NCBI GenBank assembly: GCA_012800665.1
Contig: JAAZIW010000234.1
Location: 1 to 13,012, forward strand
Length of the DNA stretch: 13,012 bases
Reading direction: 5' to 3'
DNA from: Rikenellaceae bacterium
GTDB lineage: Bacteria > Bacteroidota > Bacteroidia > Bacteroidales > UBA932
The first letter of the stretch is position 1. Every line of letters begins with the position of its first letter. The notes below the pieces were generated by a model. That model did no database searches, was not told the origin of the DNA, and worked only from the letters and a program-made list of their open reading frames with translations. Shown one piece after another: positions 12,989 through 13,012 of the stretch. The translations under genes and the position numbers were made by a program.

Positions 12989-13012
12989 CTAATACTCGTC
13001 CTCGTTAAAGAA
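12989..13012 (-). CDS. C-terminal end of a minus-strand gene (partial)
   Basis: The minus strand reads FFNEDEY then TAG at 12991-12989, 22 bases before the terminator stem. An acidic, aromatic tail ending next to a strong terminator suits the end of a real gene, but seven codons are too few to identify it. The rest lies beyond the window. Confidence 0.4.
   Translation of the reverse strand, partial: FFNEDEY

Noticed and set aside
1..13012. CRISPR array, tRNA, rRNA or riboswitch
   Set aside because: No regularly spaced repeats of CRISPR type, no cloverleaf sequence and no conserved aptamer core were seen on either strand by eye.

Overview
The window looks like chromosome from a member of the Bacteroidales. 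The evidence is promoters with the Bacteroidetes -7 box TAnnTTTG and an upstream TTG, almost no Shine-Dalgarno sequences, and a gene set typical of gut or oral Bacteroidetes (GH28 lipoprotein, MurQ/BadF-type kinase cluster, OPA-type MFS carrier). No rRNA, tRNA or CRISPR array was seen, and I cannot name a genus.

Layout. (1) About 27-2083 is an IS21-family insertion sequence. It has three regularly spaced GGTACC subrepeats at the left end and a candidate ACTT target duplication. Its istA is broken by an internal deletion, and istB seems to lack a block just before Walker A. (2) 2220-4256 is an AT-rich type IV toxin-antitoxin module of the AbiE kind: an AbiEi-like winged-helix antitoxin/repressor (2340-3077) and an AbiEii nucleotidyltransferase toxin (3102-4160). 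It carries two copies of the same operator-like inverted repeat, one in the promoter and one across the antitoxin stop codon. An imperfect ~30-bp direct repeat of promoter sequence flanks the module. (3) 4311-5675 is an organophosphate-antiporter-type MFS carrier. (4) 5696-7850 on the minus strand holds one complete GH28 (polygalacturonase-like) lipoprotein and the 3' half of a second GH28 gene. (5) 7852-8391 is the headless 3' end of a plus-strand gene with a CBM9-like domain, butted against the headless GH28 gene. (6) 8410-9240 (minus) is an alpha/beta hydrolase. It diverges from a plus-strand operon of a secreted S1/P1 nuclease, MurQ and a BadF/NagK-type sugar kinase (9400-11960). (7) 12251-12906 is a small membrane protein followed by an ABC ATPase gene gutted by an internal deletion. 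The window closes with a minus-strand terminator and the last codons of a minus-strand gene.

How it fits together. The nuclease, MurQ and kinase, probably with the MFS carrier and perhaps the CBM9-like protein, suggest scavenging of debris from dead bacteria. The nuclease would digest nucleic acid outside the cytoplasm. An amino sugar such as MurNAc or GlcNAc would be imported and phosphorylated, and MurQ would split MurNAc-6-phosphate into GlcNAc-6-phosphate and D-lactate. The pectin-type GH28 genes look out of place between the carrier and the rest, and both sides of the 7850 junction are truncated, so a rearrangement seems to have put them there. Gene decay recurs: istA, istB, the second GH28 gene, the CBM9-like gene and the ABC ATPase all appear to have lost internal or 5' sequence.
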